NCBI GenBank assembly: GCA_910585875.1
Contig: CAJUIK010000011.1
Location: forward strand, 1 to 30,438
DNA: 30,438 nt
Reading direction: 5' to 3'
DNA from: an uncultured Eubacteriales bacterium
GTDB taxonomy: Bacteria > Bacillota > Clostridia > Oscillospirales > Butyricicoccaceae
The notes below the pieces were generated by a model that saw only the letters and a list, made by a program, of their open reading frames with translations, searched no databases and was not told the origin of the DNA. Below, piece by piece: positions 29,877-30,438 of this stretch (its first letter is position 1; each line of letters starts with the position of its first letter). Position numbers and translations under genes: made by a program.

Positions 29877-30438
29877 TTAGCCTCTGTCCGGCAGCTGGAT
29901 TTGCTGGAATTCCCGGATGAATTCCACAATGTATTGGCTCACCGTCTCCAGCATCTCCCGGCCCCATTCCGCCGTGGCGTCCTGGGGGTCGTCGGGCCCA
30001 TACCAGCCGCCGGGAGCGACGGACTGGAAGTGCCGCTGCACCGTGATATTGGCGCCTTTGAAAGCTACGGTTCTCATGCCGGATACTTTCAGCTTCTCCG
30101 AAAGGTCCACAGGGGTCAGCGGCATATAATCCTCCATATGCACCCAATCCGGGTTGATCGCCAAAATCGCCGCCGTCTCTTCGCCGCCGCCGTGGCCTCC
30201 TTTCCATTTGGGGTTCAGCTCGCCGGCCAGCTGCCACCAGTTGACTAAGGCGGAAATAGCCCCCATGTCCTCCAGCTCCAGGCCCACGTCCAGCAGCGCG
30301 CCGTCGTTGCCGCCGTGGCCGTTGAGGAAGATGAATTTCCGGGCGCCGTATCCATACAGGCAGCCCACAATCCGCTCTATCACCAGCTTCAAGCCGTCAT
30401 AGCCCAGGGAAACCGTGCCGGGGAAGCCGAAATGGTGG
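29877..30438 (-). CDS. Creatininase-family amidohydrolase, 5' end missing
   Basis: The gene runs off the right end of the window; 186 codons are present. HHFGFPGTVSLGYDGLKLVI at the visible start, KFIFLNGHGGNDGALLDVGL, GGHGGGEETAAILAI and APGGWYGPDDPQDATAEWG match the creatinine amidohydrolase family, with His and Glu metal ligands. Members hydrolyse creatinine, formamide-type or lactam substrates or act in cofactor synthesis (MftE, ArfB); the substrate is not decided here. About 60-75 N-terminal residues should lie outside. It is followed by the YcxB-like gene in the same direction. Confidence 0.9.
   Translation of the reverse strand, partial: HHFGFPGTVSLGYDGLKLVIERIVGCLYGYGARKFIFLNGHGGNDGALLDVGLELEDMGAISALVNWWQLAGELNPKWKGGHGGGEETAAILAINPDWVHMEDYMPLTPVDLSEKLKVSGMRTVAFKGANITVQRHFQSVAPGGWYGPDDPQDATAEWGREMLETVSQYIVEFIREFQQIQLPDRG

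Overview
The window looks like the chromosome of a spore-forming, moderately GC-rich member of the Clostridia (Firmicutes; an Oscillospirales-like gut bacterium is plausible). The basis is strong AGGAGG-type ribosome binding sites, sigma-A-like promoters with 17-bp spacers, the sporulation genes ylbJ, yqfC and yqfD, a c-di-GMP-I riboswitch array of clostridial style, and a giant wall-anchored B-type-domain adhesin. The organism assignment is inference; the genes are read from sequence.

Layout. (1) 1-3742: a decayed integrative element of about 3.4 kb lies between two rubrerythrin 3' ends. It carries a serine recombinase, a zinc-ribbon membrane protein, a small gene broken by a one-base deletion, and a tyrosine integrase lacking its catalytic C-terminus. 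GTGGA-type repeats, probably integrase arm sites, lie at both ends. (2) 3744-5984: a small helical protein, an Fsr-like MFS exporter and a PadR regulator. (3) 6193-12201: an accessory island of small exported or membrane proteins that I mostly cannot name. It includes three paralogous exported proteins, a recurring promoter cassette, a fragment of a decayed paralog, and a 31-residue basic ORF translationally coupled to a membrane protein. (4) 12202-19106: a long structured leader with three tandem c-di-GMP-I (GEMM-I) riboswitches, followed by a 2087-residue cell-wall adhesin (signal peptide, two beta-helix regions, B-type repeats, Pro/Glu stalk, VPKTG sorting signal). (5) 19260-23343: a small Cys protein and ylbJ on the minus strand, divergent from yqfC-yqfD-phoH. 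(6) 23392-30438: a zinc-finger DUF1963-like protein, a Cys-rich protein behind a sigma-K-like promoter, an EamA transporter behind a possible attenuator, rtcB, a conserved hypothetical, an ornithine-cyclodeaminase-family enzyme, a YcxB-like protein and a truncated creatininase-family gene.

How the parts may work together. The leader at 12380-12842 suggests that adhesin synthesis responds to cyclic di-GMP, switching between free and attached life. The island in front of it encodes extracytoplasmic proteins with shared promoter architecture, so it may be a co-regulated surface module; that is inference. The ylbJ/yqfC/yqfD genes and the Cys-rich coat-like protein point to sporulation. No CRISPR array, tRNA, rRNA or insertion sequence was seen.
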